DNA of 64,000 nt, taken from positions 5,431,501 through 5,495,500 of the forward strand of contig NZ_CP062231.1 of NCBI RefSeq assembly GCF_024707525.1, given 5' to 3'. The notes beneath the pieces are model-generated. The model made no database searches, was not told the DNA's origin, and saw nothing but the letters and a program-made list of their open reading frames with translations. The position numbers and the translations under genes were made by a program. Within the stretch, counting starts at the first letter, position 1, and each line of letters begins with the position of its first letter. Source of the stretch: Rhizobium sp. TH2. Lineage in GTDB: Bacteria; Pseudomonadota; Alphaproteobacteria; Rhizobiales; Rhizobiaceae. Of the stretch, positions 8,966 through 17,566 are shown one piece after another.

Positions 8966-9448
8966 ATGACCAAAGACCTTTTGAGCGGCGTTGCCCTGCT
9001 CGGCATTTCAGGCACTTACTACGCCTGGTCCACCTACATCGCCGATAGCACGCTTTCCGATGAAGTTGGAGCTGGCGGCCTGCCGCGCGCACTGGCGGTC
9101 GTGCTCGCCATACTCGGCGTCATCCTGATCGCTCGCACGCTGCTCATAGCCCGGGCTGCGGCTCCGGCAAATGCGGCCGCCTCCGACGATGACGAGGAAC
9201 AGGCGAGCCTGCCGCGCGGCATCGGTTTCCTGCTGATCGGCGCGGCCTATATCTTTCTGCTTCCCTTCGTCGGCTACATCCTGGCAACCGCGCTGATGAT
9301 TGCGGCCGTTGCACTTTATGAGGGCGCGGCGAGAACCTGGGCGATCCCTGCCGCCGCGCTCGGTGGCGGCGTGTTCTACTGGGCGATCTTCGTCAAGCTT
9401 CTCGGTGTTCATCAGCCCATGGGCTCGATCTTTCAAGGACTTTTCTGA
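8966..9448 (+). CDS. tctB: Tripartite tricarboxylate transporter small membrane subunit (TctB)
   Basis: A 160-residue protein with four predicted membrane helices (about residues 5-25, 36-55, 85-105, 110-150) and a charged acidic loop between helices 2 and 3 (ASDDDEEQ). This is the usual TctB topology and size. TctB pairs with TctA to form the sodium- or proton-coupled carboxylate permease fed by TctC. ATG 8966 follows CCGAGGA; a start at 8903 would overlap the hairpin. The stop overlaps the tctA start by one base (TGATG), indicating coupled translation of the two membrane subunits. Confidence 0.88.
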   Translation: MTKDLLSGVALLGISGTYYAWSTYIADSTLSDEVGAGGLPRALAVVLAILGVILIARTLLIARAAAPANAAASDDDEEQASLPRGIGFLLIGAAYIFLLPFVGYILATALMIAAVALYEGAARTWAIPAAALGGGVFYWAIFVKLLGVHQPMGSIFQGLF

Positions 9449-10944
9449 TGGCCACCTTCTGGGACATCATGCATCTGCTGACGGGGACACCGCTCGTCCT
9501 CGTCGCCATCATCGGCCTCACCTGGGGCATTCTCGGCGGCGCGCTGCCGGGCATTTCGGCGTCGATCACCATGGCGCTGGTGCTGCCCTTCACCTATACG
9601 ATGGACCCGGCAATGGCGATTGCGCTGCTTGCCTGCGTCTATATCGGCGCCGAATATGGCGGCTCTATTCCCGCGATTCTGATCCGGACGCCGGGCACCA
9701 ATTCTTCCGCCGCCACCGTCATCGACGGCTATGAGATGAACCGCCAGGGCCGCGCTGGCGAGGCGCTCGGAATCTCGCTGATGTCGGGCGTTGTCGGCAG
9801 CCTGTTCGGCCTCGCCATGCTGGTCCTTCTCACCGAGCCGCTGTCATGGCTGGCGCTGCTCTTCACCCCGGCCTCCTATTTCGGTCTCGGCATTCTCGGC
9901 CTCAGCGTCATCGCTTCGACGAGCGGCGGCTCGCTCGTCAAGGGGCTTGCATCGGCGGTCATCGGCCTGATGATTTCCACGGTCGGCACCGACCCGATTT
10001 CGGGCGTGACGCGCTTCACCTTCAATGCACCGGATCTTCTCGGCGGCATCGAGCCGGTGCTGGTCATGGTCGGCCTGTTCGCGTTGACCGAACTGATGAG
10101 CCAGTCCGGTTCGACATCGGTGATGAAGCTCAATGCCAGCATCCGTATAAAGCTGCCCAGCCTCGATCTGATGAACAGGCTCAAGCGCTCGCAATTCATC
10201 GGCTGTCTGCTGGGCCTGTTCGAGGGACTGACGCCGGGTGGCGGCGGTTCCATCGCCGCCTTCATGTCCTATAACGAAGCCAAGCGCTGGTCGAAGGAAC
10301 CGGAGAAATTCGGCAAGGGCTCGGAAGAGGGCGTCGCCGCACCCGAGGCCGCCAACAACACCGTGGCCAGCACGGCACTCATTCCGCTGCTGAGCTTCGG
10401 CATTCCAAGCTCGAACTCGACGGCCGTGCTGCTGGGCGGATTGCTGATGCACGGATTGATCCCCGGCCCGCGTCTGTTCGAGCAGAGCGCCCAGGTCATC
10501 GACAGCATCTATGTCGGCTCGTTCATCGCCATCATCGCCCAGATCGGCATCGGCATGATCATCCTGCCCGCCTGCATCTGGCTGGTGAACCGTCCGCGTC
10601 CCTATCGCGCCGGCTTCATCTTCGCGCTGATCCTGTCGGGCCTCTACACGCTCAACAACAGCACGTTCGATCTCGGCCTTGCGCTCGGTCTCGGTCTGCT
10701 TGGCTACTTCATGCGGCTGACCAAGTTCCCTGTTCTGCCGATGATCCTCGGCGTCGTGCTCGGCCATCTCGTCGAATCGAGCTACCGGCGTTCGCTGGTG
10801 CTCTCGGGTGGCGACCTGATGGTGTTCCTGGAGGATCCGATTGCCGTCATCCTTCTGTCCCTCGCCCTGATCTTCGTGATCTTCTCGCTGCGGCGGGAGA
10901 TCCTCGAGGTCCGCAAAAGTAAGTTAGAGGAAGCCCATTCATGA
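9448..10944 (+). CDS. tctA: Tripartite tricarboxylate transporter large membrane subunit (TctA)
   Basis: A 498-residue integral membrane protein with 11 to 12 helices and the conserved TctA signature GALPGISASITMALVLPFT followed by GGSIPAILIRTPGT near residue 70. A second repeated half begins near residue 255 (EGLTPGGGGS). It forms the translocation channel of a secondary, binding-protein-dependent carboxylate importer. The start overlaps tctB and the stop overlaps the next MmgE/PrpD gene (ATGA), so transporter and enzyme are translationally coupled, good evidence that the enzyme acts on the imported compound. Confidence 0.95.
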   Translation: MATFWDIMHLLTGTPLVLVAIIGLTWGILGGALPGISASITMALVLPFTYTMDPAMAIALLACVYIGAEYGGSIPAILIRTPGTNSSAATVIDGYEMNRQGRAGEALGISLMSGVVGSLFGLAMLVLLTEPLSWLALLFTPASYFGLGILGLSVIASTSGGSLVKGLASAVIGLMISTVGTDPISGVTRFTFNAPDLLGGIEPVLVMVGLFALTELMSQSGSTSVMKLNASIRIKLPSLDLMNRLKRSQFIGCLLGLFEGLTPGGGGSIAAFMSYNEAKRWSKEPEKFGKGSEEGVAAPEAANNTVASTALIPLLSFGIPSSNSTAVLLGGLLMHGLIPGPRLFEQSAQVIDSIYVGSFIAIIAQIGIGMIILPACIWLVNRPRPYRAGFIFALILSGLYTLNNSTFDLGLALGLGLLGYFMRLTKFPVLPMILGVVLGHLVESSYRRSLVLSGGDLMVFLEDPIAVILLSLALIFVIFSLRREILEVRKSKLEEAHS

Positions 10945-12311
10945 ATATCCTGGTACCCGCATCCGCACCGGTTGCGTCCAAGCTGGCAGCCTTTGCCGCC
11001 GATGCCCAGCCCTCGAAGGCGGCCTCTGCCATCTGCCGCCGGCTGGTGTTCGACATCATCGCTTTGGCAATCGCCGCCCGCGACACCGACTACGTGCAGG
11101 CAGCACTGGCGAGTGCTGTCGATGATGGCCCTTGCACCGCCTTCGGACACGGCCGGACGCTCGGCCTCTATGATGCAGCCGTGGTCAACGGAACCGCCGC
11201 TCACGGCGAGGATTTCGACGACACGTTCGAGGGCGGACCGATCCATGCCGGTGCTGTCATCGTCTCGGCAGTCATGGCGATCGCCGAGAAGCGTGGCCTT
11301 GGCGGAGACGCCGTCATGCGCGGCATCGCCGTCGGCACGGAACTCATGTGCCGCATGAGCCTGGTGGCGCCGCAGGCGACCCACAAGGCAAGCTTTCATC
11401 CGACCGCCATCTTCGGCGCACCGGCCGCCGCTGCCGCCGTCGGCGCAGCTCTCGGTCTCGACTCGGAGACGATCGGCCGTGCACTCGGCATATCGGGCAG
11501 CCTCGCCTCCGGCATCATCGAATATCTCTCCGACGGCAGCTCGACCAAGCGGCTGCATGCCGGCGCCGCCGCGCAGGCGGGTCTCCGCGCGGCGCTGCTG
11601 GCGGAGGGCGGCTTCACCGGTCCCCTCACTGTATTCGACGGCACCAACGGCATGTATAAGGCGTTTGCCCCTTCCAAGACGCCGGACTTCTCCAAGCTCA
11701 TAGATGGCCTGGGCTCGGAATGGATTCTCGAGACGCTGGCTTTCAAACCCTATGCCTGCGGAACCATGACCCAGCCATTCATCGATTGCGCGATGAAGCT
11801 GGCCGCGACCGGCGTCAAGGCTGACGACATCGTCTCGATCAGCTGTAATGTCGGCGAGGGCACTGTTCACCGGCTATGGGAACCGCTCGCGGAAAAACAC
11901 CGGCCGCCGAACGGTTATGCGGGTAAATTCTCGACACCCTATTGCGTCGCCGTTGGCTTCATCGACGGGCAGGCGGGTCTCGGCCAGTTCACCGACGAAC
12001 GGGTGAAGGACCCCGCCGTTCGGGCGCTGGCCGCCAAGGTCTCATACGTCATCGATCTGAACGATCCCTATCCGCGCAACTTCACTGGTCATATCAAAGC
12101 CATGTTGAAGGACGGCACGGTGCATGAATTCCATCAGCCCCATATGCGCGGCGGTGCCCATGAGCCCTTGCCGGACACGGAACTGCTGGCCAAATTCGAA
12201 GCCAATCTCCGTTTTGGTGGCTTCTCGGAAGGTGCCATCCAATCCCTCAAGACCGCGTTGGACCGGATCGCCGATGGCGGCAGGGTCGATCTTTCACCGG
12301 CAAGACAGTGA
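10941..12311 (+). CDS. MmgE/PrpD family protein 2
   Basis: A 456-residue MmgE/PrpD-fold protein. The family landmark HGEDFDDTF lies near residue 90, followed by a glycine/alanine-rich helical region and STKRLHAGAAAQAG near 195. It is clearly more distant from proteins 1 and 3 of the cluster than those are from each other, so it probably catalyses another step (or another stereochemistry) in the same route. Start and stop each overlap neighbours by 4 bases (tctA upstream, SDR downstream). Reaction options known for the family are dehydration, decarboxylation and epimerisation of polycarboxylates; none can be selected from sequence alone. Confidence 0.88.
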   Translation: MNILVPASAPVASKLAAFAADAQPSKAASAICRRLVFDIIALAIAARDTDYVQAALASAVDDGPCTAFGHGRTLGLYDAAVVNGTAAHGEDFDDTFEGGPIHAGAVIVSAVMAIAEKRGLGGDAVMRGIAVGTELMCRMSLVAPQATHKASFHPTAIFGAPAAAAAVGAALGLDSETIGRALGISGSLASGIIEYLSDGSSTKRLHAGAAAQAGLRAALLAEGGFTGPLTVFDGTNGMYKAFAPSKTPDFSKLIDGLGSEWILETLAFKPYACGTMTQPFIDCAMKLAATGVKADDIVSISCNVGEGTVHRLWEPLAEKHRPPNGYAGKFSTPYCVAVGFIDGQAGLGQFTDERVKDPAVRALAAKVSYVIDLNDPYPRNFTGHIKAMLKDGTVHEFHQPHMRGGAHEPLPDTELLAKFEANLRFGGFSEGAIQSLKTALDRIADGGRVDLSPARQ

Positions 12312-13078
12312 GCAGCGACATGGCAGACAGACAGGATCTCAAGGGGCAGGTCGCCCTGGTAACCGGCGCAGCCCGCAATATCGGCCGCGCCATCGCGCTG
12401 GCGCTGGCGGGCGCCGGCGCTGATATCGCCATCATCGCGCGGTCCGACCAGGGGGCAGCGGACGCCGTGGCACGCGAAGTCGAGGCCCTGGGATGCCGGG
12501 CCACCGTGGTGCTTGGCGACGTCTCGCGCGAGGACGATGCGGCGCGGCTGGTGGACCAGACGGTCAAGGCGCTCGGCCGGCTCGACATTCTCGTCAACAA
12601 TGCCGCCATTCGCCGCGAGGCACCCGTCGAAACGCTGTCCTATACCGACTGGCGCGATGTCATGGGCGTGACACTCGATGGTGCCTTCCTGATGATCCGG
12701 GCGGCGATCCCGCATCTTCTGGCCAGCGGACATGGCTCGATCATCAATATCGGCGGGCTGACCGCCTATACCGGCGCACCCAATCGCGCCCATGTCATTT
12801 CCGCCAAGGCCGGTCTGGATGGGTTGACCAAGGCGTTGGCGCATGAACTCGGGCCCCGCGGCATCACCGTCAACATTGTGGCGCCGGGCATGATCGAGAC
12901 CAATCGCGCGCACACCGGCGGAGCTGAGCCCACCCATCACCAGACCACGCGCACGCTGGTCGGACGGCGGGGAACGGCCGAAGAAGTCGCGGCGGCCGTT
13001 CGCTATCTCGCCGGCAGTGACGCGCGCTTCACCAACGGCCAGACATTGCATATCAACGGGGGCGCATATCTGCCCTAA
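12308..13078 (+). CDS. SDR-family protein lacking the canonical catalytic residues
   Basis: A 256-residue Rossmann protein of classical SDR length, with the nucleotide loop TGAARNIG at 19-26 and NNA at 97-99. The catalytic tetrad is degraded: the Tyr of YxxxK is Val163 (HVISAK, Lys167 kept), the Ser 13 residues earlier is Gly150, and the Asn of the NxxGxF region is Thr122. I recall a subset of proteobacterial SDRs with an RAHVxxAKxG segment like this, so it looks like a subfamily trait and not a sequencing error. It may bind NAD(P) without standard oxidoreduction, or use His162. The start overlaps the MmgE/PrpD stop (ATGA). Confidence 0.85.
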   Translation: MSSDMADRQDLKGQVALVTGAARNIGRAIALALAGAGADIAIIARSDQGAADAVAREVEALGCRATVVLGDVSREDDAARLVDQTVKALGRLDILVNNAAIRREAPVETLSYTDWRDVMGVTLDGAFLMIRAAIPHLLASGHGSIINIGGLTAYTGAPNRAHVISAKAGLDGLTKALAHELGPRGITVNIVAPGMIETNRAHTGGAEPTHHQTTRTLVGRRGTAEEVAAAVRYLAGSDARFTNGQTLHINGGAYLP

Positions 13079-13123
13079 TAGCCGACGCATTTCCTACGCA
13101 TTCAGCATCCGTGGACATTGCCG

Positions 13124-13684
13124 ATGTCTTTGTCAGAACCCGCCCCGCCGACCACGCCGCCAAGCCTGGCCGAGCTGTTCCTCCTCTGCTTCAAGATCGG
13201 TGTCCTCAGCTTCGGCGGCGGGCTGTCGGGCTGGCTCTATCAGGAATTCGTGCTGCGCAAGCAGTGGATCGACGAGGACACCTTTGCCAGCAGCCTGGCG
13301 ATCTCGCAGATGTTGCCCGGCGCCAATGTGGTCAATCTGGTCATCTGCATGGGCGAGCAGTTGTGTGGCCCGCGCGGTGCGATCGTCGGCGTCGCGGGTT
13401 TTCTCGTCGGCCCGTTCTTCGCGGTCATCGGTCTCTATCAGCTCTTCGATTTGTTAGCCGGCTATCCGTTGCTGCCGGTGATCTCTGATGGCATCGCCTT
13501 CGCGGCAATCGGCCTGCTCTTGCTGATGTGCGTTCACGGTATCCGGCGCGCCACGCGTTTTCCGCCGTCCATCATCATCATCGCGGTCACCGCGCTGCTG
13601 GCCGGCGTGCTGCAATGGCCGCTGATTCCCGTGGCGTTGGTCATGGCGCCGATCAGCGTGGCGATGGTCTGGAGGCGCACCTGA
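13124..13684 (+). CDS. Chromate transporter family protein, N-half (short-chain CHR)
   Basis: A 186-residue membrane protein with the CHR-family start F(K)IGVLSFGGG and LAISQMLPGANVVNL, and about five to six helices. It corresponds to one half of a full ChrA; the next gene encodes the other half, as in paired short-chain CHR systems. ChrA proteins export chromate using the proton gradient, but many paired forms in catabolic clusters have no proven chromate role. ATG 13124 is preferred over the TTG 6 bases earlier. It lies 45 bases after the SDR gene, so it may belong to the same long transcript. Confidence 0.85.
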   Translation: MSLSEPAPPTTPPSLAELFLLCFKIGVLSFGGGLSGWLYQEFVLRKQWIDEDTFASSLAISQMLPGANVVNLVICMGEQLCGPRGAIVGVAGFLVGPFFAVIGLYQLFDLLAGYPLLPVISDGIAFAAIGLLLLMCVHGIRRATRFPPSIIIIAVTALLAGVLQWPLIPVALVMAPISVAMVWRRT

Positions 13685-13685
13685 T

Positions 13686-14237
13686 ATGCGCGATGGCATC
13701 CTCACCGGCCTCATCCTCGTCTTCGTGCCGTTCTCGCTGACCTCGATCGGCGGCGGCGGCGCCATTATCGCCGGCATTCAGAACGAGACGGTCTCCGTCC
13801 ATAACTGGCTCAGCACCGAGGACTTCATCCACTTGTTTGCCGTTTCCAGGGCCGCGCCTGGACCTGGAATGATGTTGGCGACCGTCATCGGCTGGCATGT
13901 TGCGGGCTGGCTCGGCGCACTGGTCGCATCGCTTGCGCTGTTCGTGCCGTCGTCGCTGCTCTGCTACGCGGTGTTCCGCTGGACCAACGCGCATCGCGAA
14001 AAGAGGTGGCATCGCGCGATGCGCGAGGGGCTGGCGCCTGTTGGAATCGGCCTGATCATGGCCGGCGTGATCACGCTGTTCAGGGTCACCAATGGCGGCC
14101 TGCTCGGCCTGTCGATCGCCTGCCTTGCGACAATGATCCTCTACTTCGTTCCGAAGTTTCCGGTGTTGATCGTGCTCGCCCTCGGCGGCGCAATCGCCGC
14201 CGTCGCCTTGGGAGGATGGCAGGCGATTGGCTTCTAG
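13686..14237 (+). CDS. Chromate transporter family protein, C-half (short-chain CHR)
   Basis: A 183-residue membrane protein, second member of the pair. It repeats the family hallmark in the form VPFSLTSIGGGGA and ends helix 3 with RAAPGPGMMLATVIGW, the counterpart of the QMLPGAN block in its partner. It starts one base after the upstream stop, so the two proteins are made together and probably form an antiparallel heterodimer in the inner membrane. It could export an oxyanion or an acidic intermediate. It ends convergently with the pdxA2-like gene, overlapping it by 4 bases. Confidence 0.85.
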   Translation: MRDGILTGLILVFVPFSLTSIGGGGAIIAGIQNETVSVHNWLSTEDFIHLFAVSRAAPGPGMMLATVIGWHVAGWLGALVASLALFVPSSLLCYAVFRWTNAHREKRWHRAMREGLAPVGIGLIMAGVITLFRVTNGGLLGLSIACLATMILYFVPKFPVLIVLALGGAIAAVALGGWQAIGF

Positions 14238-15247
14238 TTCGCGAGACGCTTGAACCGGATCAACCGGCTGGCCAGCTTGATGGCATTCTCGATCGCGCCT
14301 GTATTGGCGATGCCCTGTCCGACGATGTCGAAGGCGGTGCCGTGCGCAGGCGTCGTGAATACGGTTTCCAGCCCGGCGGTTACTGTAACGCCGCGATTGA
14401 AACCCTTCATCTTGGTCGCGATCTGGCCCTGGTCGTGATACATCGCCAGCACGCCGTCGAACTCACCAGCAAAGGCCTTCAGATAGACAGTGTCTGATGG
14501 AAACGGCCCCTGGCAATCATAGCCCTTCGCAGCCATGGCCTGAACCGCCGGCCGGATGATCTCGATTTCTTCCATGCCGAACAGGCCGTTCTCGCCGCCA
14601 TGCGGATTGAGTGCCGCGACCGCCAGACGCGGCGCCTCGATACCGGCCTTGCGCATCATGGTCGTGGCAAGTTCGATGGCGCTCTCGATCGCCGGCCCCG
14701 TTACCTGCTCCACCGCCTGTCGGAGCGAGACATGCGAGGTGACGCGCGACATCCATTGATTGTCGAGCACGTTCATCTCGCTGAAATAGCCCTGATGGCC
14801 GAGCAGGTGGGCGAACATCTTGTGCTCGTCGGGAAACTTCCAGCCGCCGTCATACATGGCGCGCTTGTTGAGCGGCGCGAAGGAAACCCCCTCGACCTCG
14901 CCTGATTTGGCGAAAGCGATGGCGCGCGCCAGGGTCTCGCCTGTCACCCGACCGGATTCGGCGCTGTTCCTGCCCGGCGGGTAGAGCGAGGGATCGGTAT
15001 TGCCGATATCGATGATCGGGACGGAGGCGTCCGACCAATCCACGGCCGAGGGCCGCGCATAGGGCCTGAGCGCGAAGGAAACGCCGGCCTGCCGCATGCC
15101 GAGTTCCATCACCCTGGCATCGCCGACCATGACGATCCGCGCGTCGTTCTTCAGTCGGCCATCGCTCAGAATGCGGGCCGTCTGTTCCGGGCCGATGCCG
15201 GTGCAGTCGCCCGGCGTGAGCGCGATAACGGGGAGTTCGGTGCTCAT
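14234..15247 (-). CDS. pdxA2: PdxA2-like 4-hydroxythreonine-4-phosphate dehydrogenase family enzyme
   Basis: A 337-residue PdxA-fold protein. The three metal-binding histidines appear in their family contexts: TSHVSL near residue 171, NPHGGE near 217 and YHDQG near 274. PdxA oxidises and decarboxylates 4-phosphohydroxythreonine in B6 synthesis, but paralogues embedded in catabolic operons (PdxA2, TphB-like) act as decarboxylating dehydrogenases on other acids. Here it is translationally coupled (ATGA) to a tartrate-dehydrogenase-like gene and shares its operon with a second one, so a catabolic role is far more likely than vitamin B6 synthesis. No DUF1537 kinase gene, a common partner of PdxA2, is nearby. 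Confidence 0.85.
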   Translation of the reverse strand: MSTELPVIALTPGDCTGIGPEQTARILSDGRLKNDARIVMVGDARVMELGMRQAGVSFALRPYARPSAVDWSDASVPIIDIGNTDPSLYPPGRNSAESGRVTGETLARAIAFAKSGEVEGVSFAPLNKRAMYDGGWKFPDEHKMFAHLLGHQGYFSEMNVLDNQWMSRVTSHVSLRQAVEQVTGPAIESAIELATTMMRKAGIEAPRLAVAALNPHGGENGLFGMEEIEIIRPAVQAMAAKGYDCQGPFPSDTVYLKAFAGEFDGVLAMYHDQGQIATKMKGFNRGVTVTAGLETVFTTPAHGTAFDIVGQGIANTGAIENAIKLASRLIRFKRLAN

Positions 15248-16344
15248 GCTGCCCTCGTCTGGTTGGACGGATTCTTCAGCGCCGCTTCGATAGCCTTGCC
15301 GCATTCAATCGTGCTGGCGGTGCCGCCGAGATCGCGGGTCCGGGTAATGGGATCGGCCAGCACGGTCTGGATAGCCGAGACGATTGCCGCGGCGGCCTCG
15401 GGATGGCCGAGATGATCGAGCATCATCGCGCCGGCCCAGACCTGGCCGATCGGATTAGCGACCCCCTTGCCGGCAATATCCGGCGCCGAACCATGCACAG
15501 GCTCGAACAGCGACGGGAACGTGCGCTCCGGATTGATATTGCCCGAAGGCGCGATGCCGATTGTGCCGGTACAGGCCGGGCCGAGATCGGAGAGGATATC
15601 GCCGAACAGATTGGAGGCGACGACGACGTCGAATCGATCCGGATTGAGCACGAAGTGGGCGCAGAGAATATCGATGTGATACTTGTCCCAGCGCACATCG
15701 GGATAGGCCTTGCCCATTTCCTCGACCCGCTCGTCCCAATAGGGCATGGTGATCGATATGCCATTCGACTTGGTCGCCGATGTCAGGTGCTTCTTGCCCC
15801 GGCTCTGTGCCAGATCGAAGGCATAGCGCAGGATGCGGTCGACGCCGATCCGGCTCATCACCGTTTCCTGGATGACGATCTCGCGTTCGGTGCCGGGATA
15901 CATCTTGCCGCCGATCGAGGAATATTCGCCCTCGGTATTTTCCCGCACGACGAAGAAATCGATGTCGCCCGGCTTACGGCCCGCCAGCGGCGACGGCACG
16001 CCGGGCATCAGCCGCACGGGCCTGAGATTCACGTACTGGTCGAACTCGCGGCGGAACTGCAGGAGCGAACCCCAGAGCGAGATGTGATCCGGCACGGTAT
16101 CCGGCCAACCCACGGCGCCGAAGAAGATCGCGTCATGACCGCCGATCCTGGTCTTCCAGTCGTCCGGCATCATCTTGCCATGGGCGGCATAGTAGTCGCA
16201 GGAGGCGAAATCGAAATGATCGAAGGCCAGGTCGATCTCGAAGCGGCCGGCGGCTGCTTTCAGCACGCGCAGTCCCTCTGGCACCACTTCCTTGCCGATG
16301 CCGTCGCCGGGAATGACGGCGATCTTCAGGTGATTTGAGGACAT
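15244..16344 (-). CDS. Tartrate/D-malate dehydrogenase-like beta-decarboxylating dehydrogenase 1
   Basis: A 366-residue member of the isocitrate/isopropylmalate dehydrogenase superfamily. Its substrate loop NLRPVRLMPGVPSPLAG and VVRENTEGEYSS (about residues 103-145) is the pattern of tartrate dehydrogenase/D-malate dehydrogenase. Metal-binding aspartates lie in FGDILSD (near 244). It oxidises a (2R,3S)-hydroxyacid with NAD and usually decarboxylates it. ATG 16344 has AAGGA 6 bases upstream; a GTG two codons earlier is less likely. It overlaps pdxA2 by 4 bases and follows dehydrogenase 2 by 10. ttuC or dmlA would be reasonable names but the substrate is not proven. Confidence 0.9.
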   Translation of the reverse strand: MSSNHLKIAVIPGDGIGKEVVPEGLRVLKAAAGRFEIDLAFDHFDFASCDYYAAHGKMMPDDWKTRIGGHDAIFFGAVGWPDTVPDHISLWGSLLQFRREFDQYVNLRPVRLMPGVPSPLAGRKPGDIDFFVVRENTEGEYSSIGGKMYPGTEREIVIQETVMSRIGVDRILRYAFDLAQSRGKKHLTSATKSNGISITMPYWDERVEEMGKAYPDVRWDKYHIDILCAHFVLNPDRFDVVVASNLFGDILSDLGPACTGTIGIAPSGNINPERTFPSLFEPVHGSAPDIAGKGVANPIGQVWAGAMMLDHLGHPEAAAAIVSAIQTVLADPITRTRDLGGTASTIECGKAIEAALKNPSNQTRAA

Positions 16345-16354
16345 GTCCACTCCT

Positions 16355-17431
16355 TCAGGTGTTGTCGCCGAGGATTGCAGCGATAACGGCTTCGGTCACG
16401 TCAGCGGTGGTCGCCGTGCCCTTGAGATCCGGTGTGTGCAGCTTGGTGTCTGCCGTCACCCGCTCGATGGCTCGCATCAACCTTGCTGCCGCTGCCGGTT
16501 CGCCGAGATGCTCGAACATCATCACCGCCGACCAGAATGTGCCGACCGGATTGGCGATGCCCTTGCCAGTGATATCGAAGGCCGAACCATGGATCGGCTC
16601 GAACATCGAGGGAAAGCGCCCCTCGGGATTGAGATTGGCCGTCGGCGCGATGCCGATCGAGCCCGAGAGGGCAGCGGCTAGGTCCGAGAGGATGTCGGCA
16701 TGCAGGTTGGTGGCGACGATCGTGTCGAGCGAGCGCGGATGAAGCGTCATCCGCACGGTCATCGCATCGACCAGCATCTTGTCCCAGGTGACATCGGGGA
16801 AATCGGCAGCGACCTCGCGGGCGATCTCGTCCCACAGAACCATGCCATGCCGCTGGGCATTCGACTTGGTCACCACGGTCAGTAGCTTGCGCGGCCGCTT
16901 CTGTGCCAGTTCAAACGCGAAGCGCATGATGCGGCTGACGCCGGCGCGGGTGAAGATGGAGACTTCGGTCGCCACTTCCTCCGGCAGGCCGCGATGTGAG
17001 CGGCCGCCCTGTCCGGCATATTCGCCTTCGGAATTTTCGCGCACGATCACCCAGTCGAGATCCTCGGCCGTCACGCCGGCAAGCGGGCTCTTGATGCCGG
17101 GCAGGATGCGGGTCGGGCGGACATTGGCATACTGGTCGAAGGGCTGGCAGATGGCGAGGCGCAGGCCCCAGAGAGTCAGGTGATCCGGCACATCTGGCGC
17201 CCCGACCGCGCCGAAATAAATGGCGTCGAATTTCTTGAGTTGGTCGATACCGCCTTCCGGCATCAGCACGCCGTTGGCCTTGTAGAAATCCGAGCCCCAG
17301 GGGAAATTCTCGACCTTGAGCGAGAACTGGCCATCGCGGGTTGCGCAGGCGCTCAAAACCTCGAGCCCCGCAGCGATGACTTCCTTGCCGATGCCATCAC
17401 CGGGAATGGCGGCGATACTATATTCTCTCAC
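16355..17431 (-). CDS. Tartrate/D-malate dehydrogenase-like beta-decarboxylating dehydrogenase 2
   Basis: A 358-residue superfamily member like its downstream neighbour: NVRPTRILPGIKSPLAG near residue 102, IVRENSEGEYAGQGG near 130, metal site near DAMTVRM and HADILSD, and GSAFDITGKGIANP near 285. The start is GTG 17431 with GGGAGG about 8 bases upstream. It is the first gene of a three-gene leftward unit (dehydrogenase 2, dehydrogenase 1, pdxA2) whose promoter region is shared with the divergent dehalogenase gene and holds an inverted repeat. Two similar dehydrogenases side by side suggest two stereoisomers or two successive hydroxyacids. Confidence 0.9.
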   Translation of the reverse strand: MREYSIAAIPGDGIGKEVIAAGLEVLSACATRDGQFSLKVENFPWGSDFYKANGVLMPEGGIDQLKKFDAIYFGAVGAPDVPDHLTLWGLRLAICQPFDQYANVRPTRILPGIKSPLAGVTAEDLDWVIVRENSEGEYAGQGGRSHRGLPEEVATEVSIFTRAGVSRIMRFAFELAQKRPRKLLTVVTKSNAQRHGMVLWDEIAREVAADFPDVTWDKMLVDAMTVRMTLHPRSLDTIVATNLHADILSDLAAALSGSIGIAPTANLNPEGRFPSMFEPIHGSAFDITGKGIANPVGTFWSAVMMFEHLGEPAAAARLMRAIERVTADTKLHTPDLKGTATTADVTEAVIAAILGDNT

Positions 17432-17483
17432 GATGGCGACCTCCCAAATTCACGCGCATCACTCGGATGCCCAATTTCGGAGG

Positions 17484-17511
17484 AATTGTCAATTATAAAC
17501 TGTTGACAATT
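17484..17511. promoter_or_regulatory. Inverted-repeat operator in the divergent dehydrogenase/dehalogenase promoter
   Basis: AATTGTCAA (17484-17492) and TTGACAATT (17503-17511) are exact reverse complements 10 bases apart. The site lies midway between the GTG of dehydrogenase 2 (52 bases) and the ATG of the dehalogenase (55 bases), and contains the cluster-wide 10-mer TGTTGACAAT at 17501. One bound regulator could control both directions. Confidence 0.7.
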
Positions 17512-17566
17512 TACCAAAATGAGGATGAGTCTATCCTCATAAGCGAGGATCACGGAGGAGAGTGCA

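Noticed and set aside
14234..15247. Assigning the PdxA protein to vitamin B6 synthesis
   Set aside because: It is coupled to a tartrate-type dehydrogenase gene in a catabolic operon and no other B6 gene is near.
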